DNA of 64,000 bases, taken from positions 1,240,001-1,304,000 of the forward strand of contig NZ_CP027942.1 of the NCBI RefSeq assembly GCF_005484985.1. The letters are read 5' to 3'. Both the position numbers and the translations under genes were made by a program. The notes beneath the pieces are model-generated. The model ran no database searches, was not told where the DNA came from, and was given only the letters and a program-made list of their open reading frames with translations. The DNA comes from Agrococcus sp. SGAir0287 (GTDB lineage: Bacteria; Actinomycetota; Actinomycetes; Actinomycetales; Microbacteriaceae). Positions 1-7,815 of the stretch are shown piece after piece; the stretch's first letter is position 1, and each line of letters opens with the position of its first letter.

Positions 1-622
1 GCGACCACCCGTCGACCTCGCGCTCCACGCCGGCACGTCGACGGTCGTCACGGGTCCCAACGGCGCAGGCAAGTCGACCCTGGCGCTCACGATGGCGTCG
101 CTGCTGCCGAGGCTCGGCGGTGACCTCGTCGCGGCGCCCGCGCTCGCCGGCGACCTCGGGCCCGATCCGGCCCGCTGGCGCTCGAGCGCGCTCGCGACGC
201 GCATCGGCACGGTCTTCCAGGAGCCGGAGCATCAGCTCGTGGGCCGCACGGTGCGCGAGGAGCTCGCCGTCGGGCTGCGGGCGATCGGCCTGCCCGTGTC
301 GAGGCACGCGGCGCGGATCGACGCGCTGCTCGCGCGCCTGCGGCTCGACCGGCTCGCGGATGCGCATCCCTTCACCCTGTCGGGCGGCGAGCAGCGCAGG
401 CTCTCCGTCGCGACGGTACTCGCGACGGGCCCGCGCGTCGTCGTGCTCGACGAGCCGACCTTCGGTCAGGACCGCCGCACGTGGCGCGAGCTCGTCGGCC
501 TCATGGCCGAGCTCGTCGCCGACGGCGTCGCGCTGCTGTCGGTGTCGCACGATGCGGACGTCGTGCGCGTCCTCGGCGCGGGCACCCCCTCCGACCGCGT
601 CGTGCACCTGGACGCCGCATGA
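1..622 (+). CDS. ECF transporter ATPase (partial, 5' end outside window)
   Basis: This is the C-terminal part of an ABC ATPase of the energy-coupling-factor type, which powers vitamin or metal uptake with EcfT and a substrate-binding S component. The reading frame is open from base 2. Visible motifs are Walker A GPNGAGKST, a Q-loop QEPEHQLVGRTVREEL, the signature LSGGEQRRLSVA, Walker B VVVLDEPTFGQD and an H-loop SVSHD. The QEPEHQ Q-loop is typical of ECF ATPases. It may be the second half of a fused EcfA1A2 protein, because the N-terminus lies outside. Its stop overlaps the start of ecfT (ATGA), so the two are translationally coupled. Confidence 0.9.
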   Translation, partial: RPPVDLALHAGTSTVVTGPNGAGKSTLALTMASLLPRLGGDLVAAPALAGDLGPDPARWRSSALATRIGTVFQEPEHQLVGRTVREELAVGLRAIGLPVSRHAARIDALLARLRLDRLADAHPFTLSGGEQRRLSVATVLATGPRVVVLDEPTFGQDRRTWRELVGLMAELVADGVALLSVSHDADVVRVLGAGTPSDRVVHLDAA

Positions 623-1395
623 CCGCAGGCCGCACCGCACCGCCCACGCGCCTCGACCGCGTGAACCCCGTGACGCCCTTCCTCGCCGCCGTCGTGCTGT
701 CGCTGCCGCTGCTCGTCACGATCGACGTCGTGAGCGCCGCCGTGGCGCTCGTGCTCGGCGTCGCCGGACTGCTCGCCGCTGGCCTTCGCCCGGGCACGAT
801 CGTGCGCCGCACGTGGCCCGTGCTCGTCGCCGCGCCGCTGTCGGGCATCAGCATGCTGCTCTACGCCGAGCCGGCCGGTCGCATCCACCTGCGCGTGTGG
901 CTCGCCGTCGTGAGCGACGACTCGATCGCGCTCGCGACCGCGATCGTCGTGCGCGTGCTCGCCATCGGCGTGCCGACCCTCGCGATCCTCGCAGGGCTCG
1001 ACGCGACGAGGCTCGGCGACGGCCTCGCCCAGGTGCTGCGGCTGCCTGCGCGCTTCGTGCTCGCGGCGCTCGCGGGCATCCGCCTCTTCGGGGTCCTGCG
1101 CGAGGACTGGGATGCGCTCGCCGCCGCCCGCCGCGCGCGGGGCCTCGGCGATGGCGGCCGCGTCCGGCGCTGGGCGGGCATGGCCTTCACGGTGCTCGTC
1201 ATCGCCGTGCGCCGCGGCGGCCGGCTCGCGACGGCCATGGAGGCGCGCGGGTTCGGGCACGGCGAGCGCACCTGGGCGCGCCCGTCGCGGCTCGGTGCGC
1301 CCGACGCGGTGCTGCTGGGTGCCGCCGTCGGCATCGTCGTCGCGGCCCTCGGTGCCGCGGTCGCGACGGGCTCGTTCCGCCTGGTGGGCACGTGA
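619..1395 (+). CDS. ecfT: ECF transporter transmembrane component EcfT
   Basis: The 258-residue protein is the transmembrane subunit that couples ATP hydrolysis by EcfA to the substrate-binding component of a vitamin or metal importer. It has a long hydrophobic N-terminal half and a CbiQ-like C-terminal region with coupling-helix motifs AARRARGLG and TAMEARGFG, which carry the two A-R-G signatures of the family. The start at 619 gives an ATGA overlap with the ATPase gene and is preferred to an upstream methionine that would overlap the ATPase by over 130 bases. The substrate cannot be told because the S component is not in the window. Confidence 0.88.
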   Translation: MTAGRTAPPTRLDRVNPVTPFLAAVVLSLPLLVTIDVVSAAVALVLGVAGLLAAGLRPGTIVRRTWPVLVAAPLSGISMLLYAEPAGRIHLRVWLAVVSDDSIALATAIVVRVLAIGVPTLAILAGLDATRLGDGLAQVLRLPARFVLAALAGIRLFGVLREDWDALAAARRARGLGDGGRVRRWAGMAFTVLVIAVRRGGRLATAMEARGFGHGERTWARPSRLGAPDAVLLGAAVGIVVAALGAAVATGSFRLVGT

Positions 1396-1868
1396 GCCGC
1401 CTCTGGCTGCTCGACGGCCGCTCGGGGTCGGGCAAGACCGTGCTGGCCGACGCGCTCGCCGCGGAGCTCGGCGGCGTCGTCGTGCACATGGACGACCTGT
1501 ACCCGGGCTGGGACGGGCTCGACGCGGGATCGCGGTACGCCCTCGAGCGGATCCTCGCGCCGCTCGCACGCGGCGAGGACGCCGTGTGGCGACGCTGGGA
1601 CTGGGCCGCGCACGCGCGGGCCGAGGAGCATCGGCTGCCAGCGGGCAGCGCGCTCGTGCTCGAGGGATGCGGGGCGCTGTCGCGCGCGTCGGCACCGCTC
1701 GCCGAGCGGGCGCTCTGGCTCGACTGCGACGAGCCGACGCGTCGAGCGCGGGCGCTCGCGCGCGACGGCGTCGACGACTGGTGGGAGCGGTGGCGGGCGC
1801 AGGAGGACGCGTTCTACGCGCGCGAGGGCTCCCGGGGGCTCGCGACGGAGGTGCGCGGCTGTCCGTGA
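1392..1868 (+). CDS. small P-loop NTPase/uridine kinase-like protein
   Basis: A 158-residue nucleotide-binding protein with Walker A GRSGSGKT near the N-terminus and a following HMDDLYPGW motif. The acidic pair after strand 2 resembles uridine kinases and related small-molecule kinases. The rest is rich in Arg and Trp and gives no substrate clue. It starts with GTG inside the ecfT stop (GTGA overlap), so it is the third gene of the transporter operon; such P-loop proteins sometimes salvage the imported vitamin, but that is only inference here. The length is short for a full uridine kinase. Confidence 0.7.
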   Translation: MSRLWLLDGRSGSGKTVLADALAAELGGVVVHMDDLYPGWDGLDAGSRYALERILAPLARGEDAVWRRWDWAAHARAEEHRLPAGSALVLEGCGALSRASAPLAERALWLDCDEPTRRARALARDGVDDWWERWRAQEDAFYAREGSRGLATEVRGCP

Positions 1869-1903
1869 GCGCCGACCTCGGCATCGCATGCCACGATGTC
1901 GGC

Positions 1904-2929
1904 ATGGCTCGACGACGACTGCCGGCTCCCCGCACGATCGATCCGCGTGACGCGCCCTCGCTGCGGTGGGGCATCCTCGGCCCCGGCGGCATCGCCTCGG
2001 CGATGGTCGAGGCGCTGCAGCAGGGCACGGGCCAGCAGGTCGTCGCCGTCGGCGGCCGCTCGGCCGAGCGCGCCGCGGCGTTCGCGCAGCGGCACGGCAT
2101 CGGCGCGTCCGGCGACCAGGACTGGCTGCTCGCGCAGGACGTCGACGCGATCTACGTCGCCTCGCCGCACTCCGCGCACCACGCGCAGGCGCTCGCCGCG
2201 ATCGACGCCGGTCGTGCGGTGCTCGTCGAGAAGGCCTTCACGCGCAACGCGGGCGAGGCCGTCGAGGTGCTCGATGCCGCCCGCCACGCGGGCGTCGCCG
2301 TCGCCGAGGCGATGTGGTCGCGCTACCTGCCCGGCTACGACGTCGTGCGCCGCGCCGTCGAGGAGGGCGTCCTCGGCGAGCTCAGGTCCGTGACCGCCGA
2401 CCACGGGCAGCTGCTGTGGCCGGATGGACCCGCGCGGCTCGCCGAGCCCGCGCTCGCCGGCGGCGCGCTCCTCGACCTCGGGGTCTACCCCATCCATCTC
2501 GCGGCGATGCTCATGCCCAAGGTCGAGCGCGTGCACGCCGTCGGTGCCCGCACGGAGCTCGGCGTCGACGAGCAGGAGGTCGTGACGCTCGCCGGTCCGG
2601 GCGGCGTGCTCGCGACATGCCAGGCGTCGATGTCGGCGAAGAGCCCGACGACGGCGGTCGTCGCCGGCACCGCGGCGCGACTCGAGCTCGCCGGCGACTT
2701 CTACCGCCCGACGACCATCCGGCTCGTCGCGCCGGACGGCGAGGTGCTCGACGCCTTCGAGCCCGACGAGCGCGAGCACGGGCTGCGCTACGAGGCCGTC
2801 GCGCTCGCGCGCGCCGTCGCGGCAGGGGAGCGGGAGACGCCGGAGGTCCCCTGGAGCGAGACGATCCGCGTCATGCGCATCATGGACGACGTGCGCGCCC
2901 AGCTCGGGGTCGTGCTGCCGGGGGAGTGA
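1904..2929 (+). CDS. Gfo/Idh/MocA family oxidoreductase
   Basis: A 341-residue NAD(P)-dependent oxidoreductase of the glucose-fructose oxidoreductase/inositol dehydrogenase superfamily. The N-terminal Rossmann motif WGILGPGGIASAMVEAL is clear, followed by AVGGRSAERAAAFA and the VLVEKAFTRNAGEA segment, whose EK-x-F corresponds to the conserved EKP catalytic/cofactor motif with Pro replaced by Ala. The second domain carries GGALLDLGVYPIHLAAML, matching the conserved G-x-x-x-D-x-G-x-Y/H helix. The substrate is probably a sugar, polyol or dihydrodiol, but nothing nearby identifies it. ATG 1904 is chosen; CACGAT lies six bases upstream and could be a weak -10. Confidence 0.85.
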   Translation: MARRRLPAPRTIDPRDAPSLRWGILGPGGIASAMVEALQQGTGQQVVAVGGRSAERAAAFAQRHGIGASGDQDWLLAQDVDAIYVASPHSAHHAQALAAIDAGRAVLVEKAFTRNAGEAVEVLDAARHAGVAVAEAMWSRYLPGYDVVRRAVEEGVLGELRSVTADHGQLLWPDGPARLAEPALAGGALLDLGVYPIHLAAMLMPKVERVHAVGARTELGVDEQEVVTLAGPGGVLATCQASMSAKSPTTAVVAGTAARLELAGDFYRPTTIRLVAPDGEVLDAFEPDEREHGLRYEAVALARAVAAGERETPEVPWSETIRVMRIMDDVRAQLGVVLPGE

Positions 2930-2941
2930 GCCGCGCGGGCG

Positions 2942-3304
2942 TCAGGCCCAGCCGAGGCGATGCAGCTCGTCGTCGTCGATCCCGTAGAAGTGCGCGATCT
3001 CGTGCACGAGCGTCGTGTGCACCTCGTCGTGCAGCTCCTCCATCGACGAGCAGCGCTCGAGGTGCGCCTCCCGGAACACGACGATGCGGTCGGGCAGCTC
3101 GCCGAACCCGTAGTGGCCGCGGTCGGTGATCGCGACGCCCTCGTAGATGCCGAGCAGGTCCTCGCTCTCGTGGCGGTCCTCGACGAGGAAGACGACGTTG
3201 TCGAGCCCGTCGACCATGTCGTCGGGCAGGGCGTCGAGCTCGTCGGTGACGATCGCCTCGAACTCCTCGGGGCTCACGGGGAACGGCATCGGCATCCCCG
3301 TCAC
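2942..3304 (-). CDS. small metallopeptidase-like protein (zincin fold)
   Basis: A 120-residue protein with a zinc-protease signature, VHEIAHFYGIDDDELHRLG, near its C-terminus: HExxH plus a downstream Asp-rich turn that fits the small actinobacterial zincin family (PF06262 type). The N-terminal part is acidic. Whether it is a real peptidase is not known for the family. It lies 27 bases downstream of the desaturase gene on the same strand and could be co-transcribed with it. A second methionine three codons later is also a possible start. Confidence 0.75.
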   Translation of the reverse strand: MTGMPMPFPVSPEEFEAIVTDELDALPDDMVDGLDNVVFLVEDRHESEDLLGIYEGVAITDRGHYGFGELPDRIVVFREAHLERCSSMEELHDEVHTTLVHEIAHFYGIDDDELHRLGWA

Positions 3305-3331
3305 GCTACCCGTCGCGCCCGTCGGCCGCGC

Positions 3332-4426
3332 TCAGCGCCGCCGGAGGCGCTGCACGAGCGGGCAGTCGAAGGGGTCGCGCGCCTGCAGCCCCACGTCGTT
3401 CAGGTAGCGGATGACGATGGCGTACGACTGGACCAGGGTCGCCTCGGTATACGGGATGCCGTGGGTCGCGCAGTGCGCGCGGACGAGGTCGCGCGCCTTC
3501 GCGAGGTGCGGGCGCGGCATGCTCGGGAAGAGGTGGTGCACGACCTGGTGGTTCAGGCCGCCGTAGAGGGCCGTCGCCCACCAGCCGCCGCGGATGTCGC
3601 GGGAGGTGCGCACCTGCTTCGTGAGGAAGTCGAGTCGCTCGTCCGCGCCGACGAGCGGCATGCCCTTGTGGTTCGGCGCGAACGACGCGCCCATGTACAC
3701 GCCGAAGACCGCGAGCTGCACGCCCAGGAACGCGAAGGCCATGCCGATCGGCAGCAGCGCGAACAGCGCGCCGAGGTACAGGGCCCATCGAGCGGCCATC
3801 ATGCCGAGCTCGATCCAGCGTCCCGCGACCGGCTGCCGCGACACGAGCAGCTGCAGTCCGCGCAGGTGGAGGTTCACGCCCTCGAGGGTCAGCAGCGGGA
3901 AGAAGAGCGCGCCCTGGCGCCGTGTGAGCGCGGCGAGGAGGCCGGTCTGCCGCGCGGCATCCTCGGGCAGGAACGAGACGGTGTCCCACTCGACGTCGGG
4001 ATCGTGGCCGCGGCGGTTGGGGTTCGCGTGGTGGCGCGTGTGCTTCGTCATCCACCAGGCGTAGCTGATGCCGACGACGCCGACGGCGAGGATGCGGCCC
4101 AGACGATCGTTCGCAGGGCCGGACGCCAGGATCTGGCGATGCGAGGCCTCGTGGCCGAGGAACGCGAACTGCGTCAGCAGGACGCCGAGGGCGCCGGCGA
4201 CCGCGAGCTGCCACCACGAGTCGCCCAGCAGCACGAACGCGACGCCGAGGCCGACGAGCGCGAGGGCGAGGCCCGCGCAGAGAAGGACGTAGAACGCGCG
4301 CGTGCGGCTGAGGAGGCCGCGCTCCTGCACCGCGGAGCGCAGCGCCGAGAACGTCGACGGGCCGCGCGCCGCGCCGGTCGCCTTCGTCGTGCGGATCGGC
4401 CCCAGGCCGTCGAGCGTGATCGTCAT
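3332..4426 (-). CDS. membrane fatty acid desaturase
   Basis: A 364-residue integral membrane di-iron desaturase that introduces double bonds into acyl chains, acting in the membrane with an electron donor. All three histidine boxes are present: HEASH (residues 92-96), HTRHH and a C-terminal HQVVHH. Hydrophobic segments flank the boxes as expected for the PF00487 family. ATG 4426 is chosen because GGGAG sits eight bases upstream; an upstream ATG at 4441 lacks a ribosome site. A -10-like TAGCGT (4488 to 4483) and an imperfect palindrome lie upstream, suggesting regulated expression. The desaturation position cannot be deduced. Confidence 0.88.
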   Translation of the reverse strand: MTITLDGLGPIRTTKATGAARGPSTFSALRSAVQERGLLSRTRAFYVLLCAGLALALVGLGVAFVLLGDSWWQLAVAGALGVLLTQFAFLGHEASHRQILASGPANDRLGRILAVGVVGISYAWWMTKHTRHHANPNRRGHDPDVEWDTVSFLPEDAARQTGLLAALTRRQGALFFPLLTLEGVNLHLRGLQLLVSRQPVAGRWIELGMMAARWALYLGALFALLPIGMAFAFLGVQLAVFGVYMGASFAPNHKGMPLVGADERLDFLTKQVRTSRDIRGGWWATALYGGLNHQVVHHLFPSMPRPHLAKARDLVRAHCATHGIPYTEATLVQSYAIVIRYLNDVGLQARDPFDCPLVQRLRRR

Positions 4427-4482
4427 CGTGTGGGCTCCCATGGATCGTGCACCGATCCGATCCCCGCCGAGCCGATGTCCCC

Positions 4483-4511
4483 ACGCTAGCGAACTGCGTA
4501 TGCCATATGCA
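4483..4511 (-). promoter_or_regulatory. desaturase promoter with imperfect palindrome
   Basis: On the minus strand TAGCGT (4488-4483) can serve as -10. Just upstream, 4495-4511 (TGCGTATGCCATATGCA) is a 17-base imperfect palindrome with half-sites TGC-TAT/ATA-GCA. It spans the spacer and the expected -35 position, which suits a repressor operator. It is AT-rich against a GC-rich background. A second inverted repeat, GCATCC-5-GGATGC, lies at 4523-4539. Confidence 0.45.
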
Positions 4512-4677
4512 GAGCGCATCGAGCATCCATCGAGGATGCAGGGGCGATGCATGGCGGACCTCCATGCGCCCGGGCGGGGGACGGGCGCGCCGTCGCCGGG
4601 GGACGTCCGCGAGCGGGCGGCCCGCCGTCCGGGGGACGCTTCGCACGAGGCTGGGCGAAGGGCGCCGCGCCCGCGCC

Positions 4678-4683
4678 TACCAT
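4678..4683 (+). promoter_or_regulatory. -10 box TACCAT, probable leaderless start
   Basis: TACCAT ends five bases before the ATG at 4689, so transcription would start at or next to the start codon. Confidence 0.45.
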
Positions 4684-4688
4684 GACGC

Positions 4689-6026
4689 ATGCTCCTGCGG
4701 CAGGTACCGCCAGCCGGCCTCGACGTGCGCGTCGAGCCGAGCGCGATCGCGCCCGGTCGCGGCCAGCGCGTGCTCATGGTCGTCATCGCGGTCGCGACCT
4801 TCGGGCCCTACGTCGTCGGCAGCATCCGCACCGAGCAGCTCGTCGTCTACGGTCTCCTCGTCCTCACGCTGCCGTTCGCGCTCCCGCGGCTGCAGACCCG
4901 CGGCGGACTCCGACTGCTCGTGCCGTGGGCGCTCTACGCGCTCGTCGCATCGCTGAGCCTCCTGCCAGGGCCATCGTCGATCGCGCCGTACCCGGCCGGG
5001 TCGCTGCTGGCCGGCTACGACAACGTGCTCCTGCCGCTCGCGATCCTGCTGCTCGTGTGGACGCTCGTGCCAGCCGAGCGCGCGCTCGTCGCGCTGCGAG
5101 CGTTCGCGGCCGCCGTCGCGGTCGGCGCGGCCGCGAACGCCGTGCTCGCGATGATCGGCGTCGTCGTCGACCTCTCGCCGCTGCTGCGTCCGTTCTGGAC
5201 CGGCGACGGCAGCGACTCCGTCGCGGTGCTGGCCGCCGAGCTCGGCAGGCTCGGCGGCGTCTTCAACCAGCCCGTCGAGGCGGGGATCGTCTACGGCATC
5301 GGCGGGCTGTGCGCCGTGTACGTCTGGCGTGAACGGCCGGTGCTGCTCGCGACCCTCGTCGCGATCATCACGATCGGAGGGCTCCTCAGCGTCTCGAAGG
5401 CGTTCATCCTCGGCGCCATGCCGTTCGTGCTGCTCGCCTGGCTGTGGTCGCAGCGCGGTCACCGCCGGGTCGTCGCGCTGCTCGTCGGGCTCCTCGCGCT
5501 GCTCGCGGTGCTGCAGTCGGGACTCGTCGAGCGGTGGGCGGGCTTCGACTACCTCACCCGCCTGCTCGACCCCTCCGGCGGTCTGCTCGACTTCTACAGC
5601 GCGGGTCGCTTCGCCGAGCGGTCGACCTTCTCGGAGGTCGTGGACGCCGCGCTCGCGCACAGTCCGCTCGTCGGCGTCGGTCCTGGAGGCTGGGCGGTGG
5701 CCTACGACGGGGCCGTGGCGGAGGCGCTCGTCGTCGCCGGCGTGCTCGGGCTCGCGCTCTACGCGGCCACGATGCTCGGCATCCTGTCGCTCGCGCGGAC
5801 AGGCGGCGAGGAGGGACGCTTCGCCCTGCTGCTCGGCATCGTCGTGCTCGGCGGCTGCCTCGGCTTCTCGCCGCTCACGGCGAATCGCGTGGCGACGATC
5901 GTCTGGGTGCTCGCAGCGCTGCTCGTGCTCGTGCGCGCGCATCGGCAGGAGGCGCCCGCGGAGACGACGAAGGCCGCCCTCGTGACGAGGACGGCCTTCG
6001 CGAAGCGGGTGAGTAACGGGGCTTGA
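4689..6026 (+). CDS. O-antigen ligase-like polytopic membrane protein
   Basis: A 445-residue protein with about ten or more hydrophobic segments. The pattern resembles the O-antigen ligase/polymerase superfamily (Wzy/WaaL type): membrane helices, then a loop with FYSAGRFAERSTFSEVV and HSPLVGVGPGGWAVAY, matching the usual S-x-GR...P-x-x-G-x-G-x-G layout. It could polymerise or ligate a surface glycan, but no polysaccharide genes are nearby. The last nine codons run through a hairpin and overlap the 3' end of tRNA-His on the other strand, so the annotated C-terminus is real only if translation continues to 6026. Confidence 0.6.
   Translation: MLLRQVPPAGLDVRVEPSAIAPGRGQRVLMVVIAVATFGPYVVGSIRTEQLVVYGLLVLTLPFALPRLQTRGGLRLLVPWALYALVASLSLLPGPSSIAPYPAGSLLAGYDNVLLPLAILLLVWTLVPAERALVALRAFAAAVAVGAAANAVLAMIGVVVDLSPLLRPFWTGDGSDSVAVLAAELGRLGGVFNQPVEAGIVYGIGGLCAVYVWRERPVLLATLVAIITIGGLLSVSKAFILGAMPFVLLAWLWSQRGHRRVVALLVGLLALLAVLQSGLVERWAGFDYLTRLLDPSGGLLDFYSAGRFAERSTFSEVVDAALAHSPLVGVGPGGWAVAYDGAVAEALVVAGVLGLALYAATMLGILSLARTGGEEGRFALLLGIVVLGGCLGFSPLTANRVATIVWVLAALLVLVRAHRQEAPAETTKAALVTRTAFAKRVSNGA
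5970..5998 (-). terminator. hairpin downstream of tRNA-His
   Basis: Inverted repeat with arms AAGGCCGCCCTCG and CGAGGACGGCCTT (one mismatch) and a three-base loop. It lies ten bases past the 3' end of tRNA-His on the minus strand and within the last codons of the plus-strand membrane protein gene, and could terminate either transcript. Confidence 0.6.
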
Positions 6027-6081
6027 ACCCGCGACCTCCTAGACCACAACCAGGCGCTCTACCAGCTGAGCTATACCCACC
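6008..6081 (-). tRNA. tRNA-His (GTG)
   Basis: The minus strand folds as a full cloverleaf: acceptor GTGGGTA/TACTCAC, D-arm, anticodon stem CCTGG/CTAGG with loop TTGTGGT (anticodon GTG), and T-arm with TTCGAAC-type loop. A genomic G lies at position -1 opposite C73, the identity feature of tRNA-His. CCA is not encoded. It lies 32 bases downstream of oligoribonuclease on the same strand. Confidence 0.95.
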
Positions 6082-6113
6082 GCACGTGTGCCTCGCGGCA
6101 CAACTCGGACAGT

Positions 6114-6752
6114 CTACGACACATCCCGGCCCTGCGACGACAGCGCGTCGGCGAAGGATGCGACGACCTCCTCCGAGGCCCGCCTGGCGGCGTCGCTCGT
6201 CACGTCCTCCTGCGTGAAGACGGCCTTGCGGTAGTACTGGAGCTCGCGCACGGACTCGAGGATGTCGGCGAGCGCGCGGTGACCGCCGGCCTTCTCGGGC
6301 GCCTGGAAGTAGGCGCGCGGGTACCAGCGGCGCGAGAGCTCCTTGATGCTCGACACGTCGATCGAGCGGTAGTGGAGATGCTGGTCGACGCGCGGCATGT
6401 AGCGCGCGAGGAACATGCGGTCGGTGCCGATGGTGTTGCCACCGAGCGGCGCGGAGCGCTCGAGCGGCACGAAGCGCCGGATGTACTCGAGCACCTGCGT
6501 CTCGGCCTCCTCCAGCGGCAGGCCGCCCGGGATGAGGCGATCGAGGCCGCTCGTGGCGTGCATGGTGCGCACGAAGTCGTCCATGTGCTCGAGCGCAGCA
6601 TCCGACGCCCTGATGACGAGCTCGATGCCGGGGTCGATCACCTGCAGCTCGAAGTCGGTGACGAGGACCGCGACCTCGACGAGCTCGTCGATCGAGGGGT
6701 CGAGGCCCGTCATCTCGCAGTCGATCCAGACGATGCGGTCAGCGGCAGGCAC
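6114..6752 (-). CDS. orn: oligoribonuclease
   Basis: A 212-residue 3'-5' exoribonuclease that degrades oligoribonucleotides of two to five bases to mononucleotides in the last step of RNA decay. It is a DEDDh enzyme: the first motif IVWIDCEMTGL gives Asp11 and Glu13, the NTIGTDRMFLARYMP block follows, and the catalytic His and last Asp lie in EKAGGHRALADILES. The length is typical of Orn. The downstream neighbour is tRNA-His and the upstream one a PPOX protein, all on the minus strand. Identification is secure. Confidence 0.95.
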   Translation of the reverse strand: MPAADRIVWIDCEMTGLDPSIDELVEVAVLVTDFELQVIDPGIELVIRASDAALEHMDDFVRTMHATSGLDRLIPGGLPLEEAETQVLEYIRRFVPLERSAPLGGNTIGTDRMFLARYMPRVDQHLHYRSIDVSSIKELSRRWYPRAYFQAPEKAGGHRALADILESVRELQYYRKAVFTQEDVTSDAARRASEEVVASFADALSSQGRDVS

Positions 6753-6762
6753 GTCGTCGAGC

Positions 6763-7302
6763 CTAGCCGTCGCCCCCGCGGGGCTGGTCGTCGCGCATGC
6801 GGAAGCGCGTGCAGTCGGTGGGGAAGTCGAACCACGCGAGGGCGCGGTGCGGTCGCAGCACCCGCAGGCCGCCGCCGTCCTCGTCAGCCCAGGCGTCGGC
6901 CGCGGGTGCGTAGCCGTCGTCGTGGTACTTCGCGAACGCGGCCGCGAGGCGTGCGCCGAGCCCGTCGGCGTCCGCCCGCGTCGCGGTCGACCGGCCCTCG
7001 ACGATGACGACCTCGGTGCCCGACTCCAGCGTGAGCGTCACCGCCGGGTTCGCCTCGGCGTTGCGCGCATGGCGCGTCGTGGCCGCGCCGTCGTACCAGA
7101 ACGCGCCGTCGACCCACACGCCCCAGCGAGGCACGACGTGCGGCGTGCCGTCCGGCCGCACGCTCGCGAGCCAGTAGTGGCGCGCCACCACGAGCCGCCG
7201 CTCGACGACCTGCCACGGCAGCACGCCATCGGTCGTCTCCGGCAGGCCGTAGCCCTCGGGCATCGTCGGGCGGTCGACGGTCGGTCCTGGTGCGCTGCGC
7301 AT
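6763..7302 (-). CDS. pyridoxamine 5'-phosphate oxidase-fold (PPOX) protein
   Basis: A 179-residue split-barrel protein of the PPOX superfamily, which in actinobacteria includes F420- or FMN-dependent oxidoreductases and haem-binding proteins. Supporting segments are HYWLASVRPDGTPHVVPRWG near the N-terminus, HARNAEANPAVTLTLESG and VIVEGRSTATRADADG. The LASVRPDGTPHVVP strand-turn is typical of this fold. The cofactor cannot be told. ATG 7302 is used; ATG 7263 (MPEGYG) is an alternative. It lies ten bases from orn and directly downstream of the tRNA-Arg fragment repeats. Confidence 0.75.
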   Translation of the reverse strand: MRSAPGPTVDRPTMPEGYGLPETTDGVLPWQVVERRLVVARHYWLASVRPDGTPHVVPRWGVWVDGAFWYDGAATTRHARNAEANPAVTLTLESGTEVVIVEGRSTATRADADGLGARLAAAFAKYHDDGYAPAADAWADEDGGGLRVLRPHRALAWFDFPTDCTRFRMRDDQPRGGDG

Positions 7303-7353
7303 CCTCGCATCGTGGTCGTGACCACCGACACGGGTCTGCAGGCGCAGCAGCAT

Positions 7354-7657
7354 CTCCGTGGCGCCCCCGGCGCGACTCGAACGCGCAACCGTCGGATGAG
7401 AAGGCCGATGCTCGGCGACGTGCGTGCTTCTCCGTGGCGCCCCCGGCGCGACTCGAACGCGCAACCGTCGGATGAGAAGGCCGATGCTCGGCGACGTGCG
7501 TGCTTCTCCGTGGCGCCCCCGGCGCGACTCGAACGCGCAACCATCGGATGAGAAGGCCGATGCTCGGCGACGTGCGTGCTTCTCCGTGGCGCCCCCGGCG
7601 CGACTCGAACGCGCAACCGTCGGATGAGAAGGCCGATGCTCGGCGACGTGCGTGCTT
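7354..7657 (-). repeat. four tandem 76-bp repeats of a truncated tRNA-Arg
   Basis: Units begin at 7354, 7430, 7506 and 7582 and the series runs into the intact tRNA-Arg, whose 3' end forms the start of a fifth unit at 7658. On the minus strand each unit holds the tRNA-Arg sequence from the end of the D-arm to the 3' end including encoded CCA, followed by 23 bases replacing the acceptor 5' strand and D-arm. All four have C instead of A at position 37, next to the TCT anticodon, so they share an ancestor different from the intact gene. They are otherwise identical apart from one G-to-A change near 7543. They cannot form a full cloverleaf. Confidence 0.92.
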
Positions 7658-7662
7658 CTCCG

Positions 7663-7738
7663 TGGCGCCCCCGGCGCGACTCGAACGCGCAACCGTCGGA
7701 TTAGAAGGCCGATGCTCTATCCATTGAGCTACGGGGGC
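7663..7738 (-). tRNA. tRNA-Arg (TCT)
   Basis: Full cloverleaf on the minus strand: acceptor GCCCCCG/CGGGGGC with G73 and encoded CCA (7663-7665), D-arm GCTC...GAGC, anticodon loop CTTCTAA with anticodon TCT, and T-arm GCGCG-TTCGAGT-CGCGC. The anticodon stem TCGGC/TCCGA has a C-T mismatch next to the loop. It is the intact member upstream of four truncated tandem copies. Confidence 0.95.
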
Positions 7739-7803
7739 AGTGCCTCGATCCTACGAGCGCCGCGCATCCCGCCGGCCCCTCGGTCGACCACAGGCCGGTC
7801 GCC

Positions 7804-7809
7804 TAGGGT
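7804..7809 (+). promoter_or_regulatory. -10 box TAGGGT, probable leaderless start
   Basis: TAGGGT ends six bases before the GTG of the DedA gene at 7816, with no Shine-Dalgarno sequence between. Confidence 0.55.
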
Positions 7810-7815
7810 GAGGCG

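Noticed and set aside
4547..4683. Short open frames upstream of the membrane protein gene
   Set aside because: No ribosome site, no family, unusual composition; the region is better read as promoter sequence.
7290..7727. Overlapping open frames on both strands across the 76-bp repeats, with peptides rich in Arg, Ala and Gly
   Set aside because: They come from translating tRNA-Arg fragments. The 76-base period is not a multiple of three, so the same peptide recurs in all frames, which is the sign of non-coding sequence.
7354..7738. CRISPR-like array
   Set aside because: Whole 76-base units repeat without variable spacers, the unit is a tRNA fragment, and no cas genes are present.
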